Source: Malus domestica
Lineage: Eukaryota; Streptophyta; Magnoliopsida; Rosales; Rosaceae
Direction: 5' to 3'
Assembly (NCBI RefSeq): GCF_042453785.1
Contig: NC_091668.1
Span: forward strand, 813,501 to 877,500
DNA length: 64,000 bases
A program made the translations under genes and the position numbers. Of the stretch, positions 21,880-31,956 are shown in pieces (the first letter of the stretch is position 1; each line of letters opens with the position of its first letter). The notes beneath the pieces are model-generated. The model did not search any database, was not told the DNA's origin, and worked only from the letters and a program-made list of their open reading frames with translations.

Positions 21880-22345
21880 TCATGAATGTCAACTGGGTTC
21901 TGATCATACCGTCGTCGTCACTGTCGACGCCGCCGATCATCTTCCGGCACTCGTCGATCGAACATTCGTCTCCCAAGCTCCGGAGCACTTTCGTACAATT
22001 CCTCTGCCTAAATATACCTGTTCTTATCAATGTCGTAGACGGAGAAAGTGTCTTTGAGATTTTCGAAGGCCTCTGCATAGTCGACCCCTTTAGTGTTGAA
22101 CTCTTTAAAGTTTATGAAGCTGTCTCCGTCAGAATCGACCTTGGAGATCATGCTGTTTGAGCTCCTCGTCGGAAGACGGCTGCCCCAAGCTGCTCATGAT
22201 GGCTCTAAGCTCGGAATACGAGATCTTTCCGTCGTCATTGACGTCGAATTTCTTGAAAACTTGGTTAAGCTCGGCGATCTAGGCACGCGAATGGAAGGGG
22301 GGTTCGCGAGTGGGCTGAAGCGGCGGCGGGGTGGGCAGTGATGGC
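21880..22345 (-). pseudogene. Captured calmodulin-like (EF-hand) gene fragment
   Basis: The minus strand encodes AELNQVFKKFDVNDDGKISY, a complete first EF-hand loop (D-x-N-x-D-G-x-I-x-x-x-E). After a frameshift comes VDSDGDSFINFKEF, then YDIDKNRYI with a stop inside the third loop. After another shift come RSLGDECSIDECRKMIGG and VDSDDDGMI, the fourth loop. All four hands are traceable in order without introns, so the source was mRNA-like or an intronless CML gene. At least two frameshifts and one stop disable it. Confidence 0.88.
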
Positions 22346-22764
22346 GAATATCAGCTGGTCTGAGTTAGGGTGAGTTGGAACAGAGCCGAGTCCAACCGAG
22401 TTGAAGACTTTATCTTTACAGGGAAGTGGGTCGGGGAGGACTGAGCCCAGGTTTTTAAAACCAATACAGGAAAGTGGGATCAGGGACTTCTTGGGAAAAC
22501 GTGGAAAAGTCAAGCAAATTTGTGAGGAAAAAATGGGCTCAAAGATAAAGGATGATAAAATTTCAGATTAAACCCAGAATATGTGGGTTTCTCAATGTGC
22601 ATATATATAACCTAGCTCAGACGATGGTGGAGATCTGTGAATATGTGGGTGTGTCTCTGAGTGTGGGCATTGGGTTGTTTGCAGATTCACGGTGGATATT
22701 GTGGTGAGGTCTCACGGTGGTGAGATGAAAAAAATAAAAGAGAACCGACATAGCTTTTCGTGTC

Positions 22765-22784
22765 GATTCCTACAGACGGCGCCA
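22765..22784 (-). other. Primer-binding site of LTR element 2
   Basis: The minus strand reads TGGCGCCGTCTGTAGG two bases after the 5' LTR end. TGGCGCCG starts are typical of plant Ty3-type primer sites (tRNA-Asp-like); the match to a specific tRNA beyond the first nine bases is not established. Confidence 0.75.
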
Positions 22785-22786
22785 AA

Positions 22787-23142
22787 TGTTGATGCACAAA
22801 ACAGGAGGAGTTTTGGAACAACGTAAATCCAGCCGTGAATCTACAAGAAAGTAAATAACACAAGATGTAGCGTGGTTCACCCCAATGTTTGGGCTGTGTC
22901 CACACTGATATTGTATTTCTCTGAGAGGATTGTGAGGGAGAGAGAGCTTCTGAGGGTGATAGAGCTCTTCCCCTTGCCTAAGAATTGGCATTTTCAAATG
23001 AGGAGAGTGATGAGTCATTTTATAGACTAAGGGCTCCTTACTTATTACATATTTGCCCTTTCATTTATTACATAATTACATTTGAGTCCTCAAAGTATTT
23101 ATACGAGATCTAAATACGGAGGTCCTAGGTATGGTACAAACA
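22787..23142 (-). repeat. 5' LTR of element 2
   Basis: Right-hand copy, 356 bp. It contains an extra ~25 bp GAGAGGATTGTGAGGGAGAG segment relative to the left LTR. Otherwise closely similar with scattered substitutions. Confidence 0.9.
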
Positions 23143-23269
23143 GGTCTCACGACACTTTCATACCTCATTTTTTTAAATGACAATGTCATACCTCATCTTA
23201 CGAATTTGTGCCAATGTCATACCTCCGTCAGTTTTTCTGTTAAGTGCTGACGTGGCTATATACGTGGCC

Positions 23270-24580
23270 ACTCACTAATCCAACTGGATTAAAATATAAT
23301 TAAATATATTTTTTAAAATTTAAAATTTTAAAAAAATTATATTAAATCTCTCTCTCCCTTCTCTTTCTTGCCTATATCTCTTCTTTGCATCCCTAAAACC
23401 CATTCCCACCCGTCCCCCTAACCTTCCTCCACCACCCTCTTTCTCTCGCATCTCTCTCTCCTTTCCACTGTAGTCTCCTTCCTCCCCACTTCTCTCTCTC
23501 GCCGTGCCCATAACCCCCCAAAACCCACCTGGATTTTTTCATCCGCCCTCCTTTCTCGGATCTACCTGCAAGCTCCGACCCGCTTCCCTCTCCCACTTCA
23601 TTGCCCACGACCGATCTGTTGTCATTGCTGTCTCTGAAGCTGTTAAGGAGAAAGGGAGAGATGAAGAACTGTCAAGGTCGGGGCCGACGAGGTTGTCGTC
23701 TTCCCCTAACCCAAACCCAGATCCCACCCCAAACTAGCCACTCCCATTACCACCAGGTGCCTCTCTTCTCTTCCTCCGCCGTTCTCTCTATTTCTAACCT
23801 ACAAGCATGCATAAAAAACAAAGCACCCACCAATCCTGAGAACACACCATTAACAAAAGTTCAAAAATCCATCTTCCAGTTTACCTCACTTTTCTAAGAA
23901 AATGGAACCTTCAAAATAAAAAAAAAATTCATTTCCTTTCTCCCACATTTTTCGAGCAACCAAACAAAGCAAAACCATTCAATTTTTCTCAGAAAAAAAA
24001 ACCCAATTTGTATTCACAAGAGACTTGGCAGCGGTGGTGGGCGCTGGATTGCTGCTGTGTTTTGCTGGGCTTGAAGATGGTGCTGGGCTGCGGAAGCAGA
24101 GGGAGGTGGCAGAGGCGGTCCTCAACTTTTGCAAACCCGATGACGAAGTCGATTACTTGGCAATCATGGGGCGACAAGGTTGTCAAGATTTTGCAGAAGT
24201 ATTCGAACCCATATGGGTAGTTTGGTAAGGAAGGGGATGAGATCAATGGAGGGAGTGGGTACCCGGAGAAAGGTAAGGTTGGTGTGCCAGAGATCGGCGA
24301 CTTCGATGTCGTCAGTTAGAATGGGGAAGAAGGTGATGGTTATTGGTGGATGGAGTCGACGATGAATAGGAGAGAAGGGAAGGTGAGTGCGAGTTGCAGA
24401 TGAGAGAAAGGTGGGTGGGGTTACAGATGAGAGAAAGGAGAAATGAGGTCGATGGGGAATAAATGGGGTGGATCGGATTTGGGGAAGACATGAGGGGGAA
24501 AGGGGGTGGGTCCCCATGTAAAAAAAATTAAATGATTTTAATTTTTTAGTTTTTAATATTTAATTAACTTTTTAATATTT
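23270..24580. other. GC-richer interior of the Mutator-like element, possible captured gene pieces
   Basis: Between the terminal repeats lie stretches with exon-like base composition and short open frames. Examples are plus-strand HDRSVVIAVSEAVKEKGRDE near 23.6 kb and NFCKPDDEVDYLAIMGRQ near 24.15 kb. I do not recognise either. Pack-MULEs often carry host gene fragments, so this is a candidate, not a call. Confidence 0.35.
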
Positions 24581-24796
24581 AATTAATTTATTTAAGCCAC
24601 GTCACTATTTAAGTAAAGCCACGTCAACACTTAACAGAGAAACTAACAAAAAAATTGACGGAGGTATGACATTGGCACAAATTCGTAAGATGAGATATGA
24701 CATTGTCATTTTAAAAAGATGAGGTATGAAAGTGTCGTGAGACCAATAATTGAGGTAATTTTTTGTACTTTACCCTACATTATAATAAATGTTTTT

Positions 24797-24885
24797 TTTA
24801 ACAAACGATATTATTTATAATAAAAGGGAGAGATGTGAGTTTAGTCTCACGATGACTAGCAATAGTGTAGTTCAATATACGAAAA
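24797..24885 (-). repeat. Fragment of a tRNA-derived SINE
   Basis: Matches the 3' half of the SINE copies at 28.31 kb and 29.77 kb (TATTGCTAG and TCTAACATT-type segments, inverted), next to the Mutator element's right end. Confidence 0.4.
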
Positions 24886-26205
24886 ACAAAACATCAACTC
24901 ACAAACTGTCATGCCAAAAGTAGCGATTGACTTGATAATTTAGCAAATAGGAAGCAAGTGTAATATTTTTAAATTTATAAGATTTCTTTGTCAACCTATA
25001 AAATATATGGACTATTATGTTATTACTCCACAATGAGGTTTGTAACTTAAGTATTTTAGACTTTAGAGCATTGTTATCATTGTATTTGAAATTTTGCGTT
25101 TATCCGTCTTTGTGCTCAAAATCTCAAGTCAGATTTTCCCTTCTCAGGTAGCCAACATTGCTTTATATTGAGAAAATATAGTATCCTATCAATATCTTGG
25201 ACGTTAAAATATCCTTTTTGAATAACCACTTTCACCGTTTTTTTTTTTTTTTGTCAAAGGTTACTTTATTACCACAACACAACTAATTACACAAATTGAA
25301 GCTCATATAAAATAACCACGCAAGCAAAAAAAAGAACCTCAATAGTAACTTAAATACCCAAAAACAATAAAAAACACTGAAACTAACCCTAACTGTTTTC
25401 TTTCAACAACACCGCCGAAAGCACCGATCACAAAAATGAGAGTGACTACACTTCATGATTAATAGGTTGACTATCCTCCACTAAGAACAACCATTTCAAC
25501 AAAATTGTGTTCGGCGTTTGGTTCATTTTCATTAGCATGAGAACCAGAGTCTGCTAAGCATTCCATTTGGGTCCTTGAAATTTGATCAAACGATTGTAAT
25601 TATTATAACTTTTAGAATGGTCATTGTTTGTAGCTGTTTGATCAGATTTCAAGGCCCTAGATGGGTTGCTCAGCAGGCTTCGGTCCCATGCTCAGGAGGG
25701 GATCCGGCTCCGTTCATTTCAGTTAGCAACCTAGCATGCCTTGCCTGCCAATATAGAACACGAAAAGACACCTTTTATACTGACATTAGGCTTCACCGGC
25801 CGGGGCATCGGTTCTTATAATATGAATGCATCGGTTTTTATTTTCGATATTTGATAATTTAACCTATTAACGCTATTATTTATTAAAAAATAAATAAAAA
25901 GACCCAATCTTCGTTAGCACACCCTCTGAACTCTTTTCAGTCAAAAGACACCGTTTGAACTTTAAATAATCAAAAGTGAGGCCAATTTATTTATAACACA
26001 AAATTGCTAAATATCATCACCTTGTCCGGAATAATTATTTATTTACAATCATATCCCTCGCTCCATCCAAAAAGCAAACCTCTGTATTGGCGTTAGTAGA
26101 TTTACTAAATAAACAAGATACATACACACCAACGACCAAGAAAGAGAGATTTCACCCACCTCAATCTTTTCTTTTTCATTTCCCCCCCCCTGTTATTTAT
26201 CAAAT
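24886..26205. other. Gene-free spacer
   Basis: AT-rich. At 25560-25665 a segment (GAAATTTGATCAAACGATTG ... CTGTTTGATCAGATTTCAAGG) resembles the core of the MITE at 40.4 kb. No gene seen. Confidence 0.4.
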
Positions 26206-26544
26206 TTACGAAGAGCCTCCATAGCCGATTTGTTGCGGGAGCCTAAACCGGACGTCCGAAGCCGACGATCGGACGCGCACGCCGTGCCAGCAAATACCAC
26301 CCTTGCACGTCTCATGAGCAACGGGAGGAGGATTGTCGTCGCGCGAAACTGCGTACGTGGCTTTACGGGAGACGTCCCACGCCAGAGTCAGGAACAGGAT
26401 AAGGCACACCACGGAGGTGGAGAGGATTAACACAAAGGCACCACCGAAGCTCTGCCCAAACACCACCCCGTACGCCTTGATGGCGACGATGACCGCCACG
26501 TAAATCGTCGTCAAGTTCCTAACCACCGCGTCAGAAACCGCCAT
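26206..26544 (-). CDS. Small predicted two-helix membrane protein, 112 aa, unknown function
   Basis: ATG at 26544. Residues about 10-30 (TTIYVAVIVAIKAYGVVFGQ) and 34-54 (GAFVLILSTSVVCLILFLTL) are hydrophobic and likely to span a membrane. The tail is polar with a CKGGIC pair. High GC and a clean frame in an AT-rich region support a real gene. An upstream CT-rich leader and AT-rich flanks fit a single-exon plant gene. I do not recognise the family; the short DUF-type plant membrane proteins are the nearest idea. Confidence 0.7.
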   Translation of the reverse strand: MAVSDAVVRNLTTIYVAVIVAIKAYGVVFGQSFGGAFVLILSTSVVCLILFLTLAWDVSRKATYAVSRDDNPPPVAHETCKGGICWHGVRVRSSASDVRFRLPQQIGYGGSS

Positions 26545-28309
26545 CTGCTGGGTCTGGGTGGGGCTCTGAGAATTTGAGGGACACTGATCAACTTAGCTCT
26601 TTGACCTCTCTTTGACAAGTCTAGGGTGGAGTGGCGGCTATTTAAAAGAAAAACTAAAGGGGTCCACAATTAAGTGATTTAATCAAAGGTTGCTTCTATT
26701 AACCGCTAATCTTGACTACTTTGGAGGAAATTATTGGAACTTTGGAGGGTTTTTTAAGTAAATAAATAAGGATCAATCTCATGTACATAGAGGTTAGGTC
26801 CGTTGATTAAAATTCCGCATCATCTTTTAACACTCAATTTAAATACTATCAGTTAAACGACAAATAATCAGTCACATGTAATTCTATGTTAAGTCAATTA
26901 ATTATGACACTGCCTCATCTTCTAAACCCCATTATTCTTGTTTAGACCTAAGAATCCATCACACACAAAAATACGTCAAAGTCAGTTAATTAGAATATTG
27001 TACCATCTTCCTCCATTCGAATTTAATCATTAATTCAGTTGATTTGAGCAATTTAGAACACTGTCTCGTAAAAAAACAGTCTTGATGTTTCTATCTTGAG
27101 CTTATCTTTAGTTTTTGGGCGTTTCTTGAAAGGAGATCAATTTAATTATTAAGCTGGATGTATGTGTTTCTAGACTCGCGACTTGCGGTTGCTTGAAGTT
27201 TTCCCTTCTCACCAATTTAATTATTAAGTTGGATCAAAAAGTTGGATCAAATTGAGATGGTAAGGAGAATCTTAGCATGTGATCTTTCACCATACTCAAA
27301 ACTCAATGACGATTTCAGAGCATTTAGTAAGTAGATGAGATATGTAAGTAGTCTTTCGTCATACTAAAAAGGCAATGATGGATATAGATATTTTTCTCCT
27401 CTGATAAGTATATGAAATATGCAAGTCAAAATAACGACCTATCGTGGCTCATCAAACGTCCAACTAATGAAGACTGTCAACGTAATAGACAATTTTACTT
27501 GCATCATTAGTGTAGAGTACATAAGAACGTATTAAACACTTTGTGGATCTATCAATGTTCACATGTTAATAAAAATCAAATGTAATTGGCCAAAACTGAA
27601 AATTGGATTCCAATTTGATCGATGGTCCTATGCCTTGTTCTAAAGTATGGTTGATGAGGCCAATCAGATGCAACGAATTGAAGCTTCATGATCGATGAAA
27701 CGATATAAATCTCGAAAGGCATAAAAGGCAGCCAAGATTTGAGATCTAATGGCTCAAAAGCATTGCATCTACATCGGATTCAATTTCATAAAATATTAAC
27801 CAATTAAATTTAAAGCCTAGGTTAGTGTGTGGGGGCAATTTGGCAATGGCCTCATTCGTTGAGCTAATTAGAAATAAGCCCCAACTAGCCTAAAGGCGTA
27901 AAAGAAACTTTGGCGTAACGCGAAAGCATACGTATTTTTTGTAAAGATAATGTAGGGCTGGAATTATTTTAATTAAGAAAGAACTTAGCTACTGAAAAAA
28001 ATTAATCACTTAAACATGTGTCTATATGTGATTGGTGAGCAGCAGGAACTGCTATTGATTTTTCAGCAGCCAAGTTCCATTCATTTAATTAAACAATGAC
28101 TAAGTTTTTTATTATTTGATAAAACATAAAAGCTGTTTTATTGTGTCTCATAAATATTTGGCTAAACTTTTGTATTGTATTTGATTATGTTTTTCTTAAA
28201 AGGTTTGCTAGTGGCTTTATTACGACAGTTCACTTCAGTCACAATTGTGTAATTTATCAGCGCTATAAATCGAACCCATAATACATCCAATTAATTGTTA
28301 ATATATGAC
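26545..28309. other. Gene-free spacer
   Basis: AT-rich intergenic sequence upstream of the small membrane-protein gene. A near-duplicated pair of phrases (TTTAATTATTAAG(C/T)TGGAT at about 27143 and 27219) is the only repeat I see. No gene recognised. Confidence 0.4.
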
Positions 28310-28470
28310 TATTTAGTATTACGGTCTAGTAGTATTCCTCTTCACTTGTAAGTGAGAGGTCATATGTTTGATTATCGCCAAATGCAAATTTGAACCACAT
28401 TATTGCTAGCTCATTGTGAGGTTAAGCCCACCTCCTCCCCCTTAGTGTAGATAATATTGTTTGTTAGAAA
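28310..28470 (+). mobile_element. tRNA-derived SINE copy
   Basis: Has an A-box-like GGTCTAGTAGTAT and B-box-like GTTTGATTATCGCC about 40 bp apart, then AACCACATTATTGCTAG and a TTGTTTGTTA end. An inverted relative lies at 29768-29945. Confidence 0.55.
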
Positions 28471-28693
28471 TAATATTAATATATGACATATTTACTTATT
28501 TTAAGTAGATGAATTAAGGCATTGAAATTATGAAAGACAAGGAATGGGGAAAAAATCAATTAGGGATAAGTAGTTACTCCAATTTATGATTTTGAAAATA
28601 TTTGACAACTAATTATATAATCCATAAGTTGTGTATTAGCAAAAGTGATGAAGCTAGAAACTGGAATTATTTCTTTTTCTTTTTAATACCCTA

Positions 28694-29612
28694 TGCATTT
28701 GTTGCACCAGATTATCTCGGATTTGATTAGTTTCAGGGACTAAGCTGGATTGGCTTAGACTAGACTAAGCTGGAATAACTTAGTGAAACGTTTGGTGCAG
28801 TGTCGGACTAAAAAACAGAATAATTAATAAACTATAATATTATATTAATTCATGCATATATAGTAATATTTTATATTATTTAATGTTTATATAATAATAT
28901 TTAATGTTTTTAATGCATATTTATTCCCCTTTTACTTTACTCCAAAAAGACTACCCTCCAAAACCATCTTTTCTTTTCTTCTCCCTCTGGCTCCTCCCCA
29001 TTTATTCTTTCCTCCATATTTTTCCTGCAAAACGCAGGTGTAAAGTTCATCGCAAATCCTTCAAAACAAGCTCATCCTCTTCACCCTCTTGCCATTGTTA
29101 AGCATTTCCACCTTCCTCATCCTTTTTTTTTCCCAAAAATTTTCGGATCTCTCTCTCCTTCCTTTGATACATGCGTTGGCTTCTCCGCCTACAAAGCCCT
29201 CTCATAATTTTCTGGCAATGGGTGGATTTTGAATTTTGGGTTGGATTTTGTTGTTGTTATATTTTTGCTTTTTTTCATTTTTTTCATTTTTTTTTACTTT
29301 TGTGGTTGGATTTTGAGGTTTGGGCTATAGGTGGAGCTTTGTTTCAAATCTGAGCAGTGATTAAAGGGTGTTGCAGAGGAACGCTTGCAAACGACGCGAC
29401 GGGCAAACAAAGCAGGTTTGAGGACAGGACTAGCAATCCCATACATATTGGGGTTACTCACTAAGACTACCTAGTGAAAGACTTAGTCGGTGCGAGTTCG
29501 ACGTAGTCTCATTAATGGTAATCCTTGTTCGCATCAAACACCGGCTAGCAATTCCAGATGAGCCAGTCCAATCCAAGGAAGTTTAGTGAGGGCAAACAAA
29601 CGCCCCCACAAA
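28694..29612. mobile_element. Probable non-autonomous DNA transposon
   Basis: Left end GCATTTGTTGCACCAGAT and inverted right end GCGTTTGTTTGCCCTCAC show a short related terminal repeat. Both arms are rich in ACTTAGTC/GACTAAG and CTAGTGAAAG/CTTAGTGAAAC motifs. The interior (28.9-29.35 kb) includes CT-rich, leader-like sequence and a short open frame with no recognisable domain. I could not find a clean target duplication. Confidence 0.4.
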
Positions 29613-29767
29613 ACAACTAAGCTTGTTTGTATTTTTTTCTTTCTATTTTTTCAAAACATGTATTAAATTTGAACGTGCCTTCATTTAAAAGAAAAAACTA
29701 TAAGATGAGGTGAGGAGCTACCTTCTTTTTTTTTAATTATAAATAGGAGCTACCTTTTTTTTTTAAT

Positions 29768-29945
29768 TTTATTTATATTTTTAAGTACGATATTATTTAC
29801 ACTAGGAGGGAAGGGTGAGGTTTGGTCTCATAATGTGCTAGCAATAATGTGATTCAAATTCACCTTTGATGAAAATCGAACTTAAGACTTCTCACTTACA
29901 AGTTAAAAGCAATATCATTTTACCGTAGTACTAAGTGGCTGGTAA
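29768..29945 (-). mobile_element. tRNA-derived SINE copy (inverted)
   Basis: Read on the minus strand it runs ACTTGTAAGTGAGAAGTC, TTAAGTTCGATTTTC (B-box-like), ATCACATTATTGCTAGC, and ends in a GTGTAAATAATATCG segment. It is the same family as 28310-28470. Confidence 0.55.
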
Positions 29946-30197
29946 GGAGCTACTTAATTCATTATTCCAAAAAAATCATCACAAAGTTTTTCTTAATGAA
30001 ATTGGAGAGACGAATGAGAATAAGATGACTATTTTAAACGCATAACAATTCTCAAGAAAAAAAAGGGTCAAGTAGTAAGTGCGGATAAATACTCAATTTT
30101 TAGGGGTTTATTCAAATTGATTTTTAGGGGTTTATTCAAATTGATCTCAACTTTTAAAATTTTTATAAATAACTACCTAATGTTTTAATAATTGACA

Positions 30198-31183
30198 TTT
30201 GTCAGCAATGGCGGATCCAGGATTTTAACAATGGGTGGTCCTAATATAAAAGTTCCAGAAAAAAAAATGAAAATAACATAGAAAAATAAATGGCAAACTA
30301 CAACTTTGACAAAAAATATGTATGAACTAACACTGTAACACAATCTTCTACAAAAAAAAACACTATAACACATTTCAAGTAATATCAGAAAATCCTAACG
30401 AATGAACAATAAATATGTATGAACGAACAATAAATATGTATGCACTAACACTAAAATAGATATGAAAAAATCCTAAAAAATTAACAATGAATAAGGTTGA
30501 ACTTAATTTAAAACCCGTTAGTGTGTAATTGTTTGATTTTTTATCAAAAACCCTTACCAAAAACCAATATCAAAGACCCTTACATATATGTATTCATTGT
30601 TCTATCTTTTGTTTTTAATTAGTGTTCTTTAAAAAAAAATTAAAAAAAAAATCCTAACAAATTAACAATAAATATGTATGAACTAACGCTAAAAATAAGT
30701 ATAAACTAACACTAAACTAAACTAGAAAACTTATAGAAATTCTGAAATTGCTGTTGATGGCGTTTGCTGGCTTGGGTGGCGTGAGGAATAGGAGCGGCAT
30801 ACAATTAGGTATATTATATTTGATAAAGTTGAATTTGATTGAAAGCAGACTAATAAAAAGCCATGGGCTTTTATTAAATTTCAAATTGTTTGACTTTTTA
30901 ATAAAAGATGGTGAGTGCTATTACGTGAAAGCTCTCTCGTGGATTTTAAATTTTTTGTTAATGACTTGATTCAAAACGACGTCGTTTTGGCCAAATCATT
31001 TAAAAAAAATACCTTTCTTCTTCCTCTTGTAGTTTTGCACAGCGCAACAGCCACGGCTGCTGCTCTACTCTACCATTGCCCAGACTTGGGTGGTTCTAGG
31101 AGGTTTTCACAACCATTTATCTGAGCTTCCGGGTGGTCCCGAGACCACCTTGATCCCTTAGTAAATCCGCCCCTGCTCGTCAG
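30198..31183. mobile_element. Non-autonomous hAT-type element, ~970 bp
   Basis: Left end CAATGGCGGATCCAGGA and inverted right end CAGGGGCGGATTTACTAAGG (30206-31175). The CAGGGGCGGAT start is characteristic of plant hAT elements. The 8-bp flanks TTTGTCAG and CTCGTCAG agree at six positions, fitting an aged hAT target duplication. GGTGGTC motifs sit inside both ends. The interior is AT-rich without transposase. Confidence 0.65.
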
Positions 31184-31545
31184 GTAACCAATGTTAAGTG
31201 ATAAGGTCACAAGGATTAACTCATGACGTGGACAAATACAATTTATTTTTTCCGTCATTTATGGAACTTTAAATGCCCAAAATCAATGGCTTTGATTCTA
31301 AAATTTGCTTGATTAAAAGGGGTGGATTCAGGGACTCATAGCTCCATATATAATGCGACAGTAAAAACCCTCTTTAATACTTTTTTACGTCATAACTTAA
31401 TGTTAATGACCTAACAGATGTCAATTGGAATCACTCCCGAAGATTGGTTATTAGTTGTGTAGATTATGGAGGCCCAGCCCAATCGTAATTGGGCTTTGAT
31501 AATTCAAGCAGATCAGAACCACAGCTGTTTTTTTATATTATTTCT

Positions 31546-31553
31546 CCACGTCA
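31546..31553 (-). promoter_or_regulatory. UPR element TGACGTGG, distal
   Basis: The minus strand reads TGACGTGG, the ATF6/bZIP28-type unfolded-protein-response element. It lies 404 bp upstream of the endoplasmin ATG. Confidence 0.6.
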
Positions 31554-31568
31554 AGGACGAAACAAGCG

Positions 31569-31587
31569 CCAATACTAGACTGCCACG
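31569..31587 (+). promoter_or_regulatory. Perfect ERSE-I (CCAAT-N9-CCACG)
   Basis: CCAAT at 31569-31573, nine bases, CCACG at 31583-31587. This is the exact ER-stress response element bound by NF-Y with ATF6/bZIP28-type factors. It is upstream of an ER chaperone gene, where such control is expected. Confidence 0.75.
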
Positions 31588-31694
31588 TCTAACCAGCAAA
31601 CACCAGCCCTACGATCATCCACGGTGGTAGCACAAGCTCTGATCTGACCCGTCAAAGCAAGACTGGAATTCTCAAGTCGTCGGTGGACCCGTCT

Positions 31695-31702
31695 CCACGT
31701 CA
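31695..31702 (-). promoter_or_regulatory. UPR element TGACGTGG, proximal
   Basis: A second TGACGTGG on the minus strand, 255 bp upstream of the endoplasmin ATG and 150 bp from the distal copy. Confidence 0.6.
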
Positions 31703-31840
31703 AGGAAATAGAGAAGGCCCAATAAAAACCATCCACATATTCCCCAAACAAATCAGAGACCATCGATTTGTCCACGCTGGCAAAACCAAGCCAATCACCG
31801 TTAGACGACTCTTGCCCCCGTCTAAACGGCAGGAGCCAGA

Positions 31841-31847
31841 TATAAAA
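31841..31847 (+). promoter_or_regulatory. Probable TATA box of the endoplasmin gene
   Basis: TATAAAA about 110 bp before the ATG, between the ER-stress elements and the coding start. Confidence 0.6.
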
Positions 31848-31956
31848 TCCGAAGCTGTGGGAGATGCTGGCAAGCAGCACACACTGAATCGGATAAATCT
31901 CAGTGAGCGAAGTTACTAGAACTTGTTCTTCTTCGAAGTGTTTTGGAGTCGCAACG

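Larger units (their letters stand above)
19258..23142 (-). mobile_element. LTR retrotransposon 2: non-autonomous, carries fragments of four host genes
   Basis: The LTRs are 19258-19588 (331 bp) and 22787-23142 (356 bp), both starting TGTTGATGCACAAAA and ending GGTACAAACA on the plus strand. The target duplication GGTCT is perfect at 19253-19257 and 23143-23147. On the minus strand the right LTR is 5': its end CATCAACA is followed by TTTGGCGCCGTCTGTAGGAA, a TGGCGCC-type primer-binding site. Beside the left LTR the minus strand reads ACTTGGGGGACTAC, the polypurine tract. The 3.2 kb interior has no gag or pol. It holds tandem arrays (19.8-20.83 kb) and host-derived pieces on the element's sense strand, in the order 5' calmodulin-like, heat-shock factor, prohibitin, thaumatin-like 3'. 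Mobility would depend on enzymes from an autonomous relative. Confidence 0.93.
19213..24784. mobile_element. Non-autonomous Mutator-like element with 9-bp TSD, split by an LTR element
   Basis: The outer element is 19222-24775. Its left end GGGTAAAGTACAAAAAACTA runs to 19257, is interrupted by LTR element 2, and resumes at 23148 with CACGACACTTTCATACCTCA. The inverted right end mirrors both parts continuously, giving a terminal repeat of roughly 160 bp. The target duplication TACATTATA is perfect at 19213-19221 and 24776-24784. Without the insertion the element is about 1.66 kb. It has no transposase, but a GC-richer interior (23.3-24.5 kb). Confidence 0.92.
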
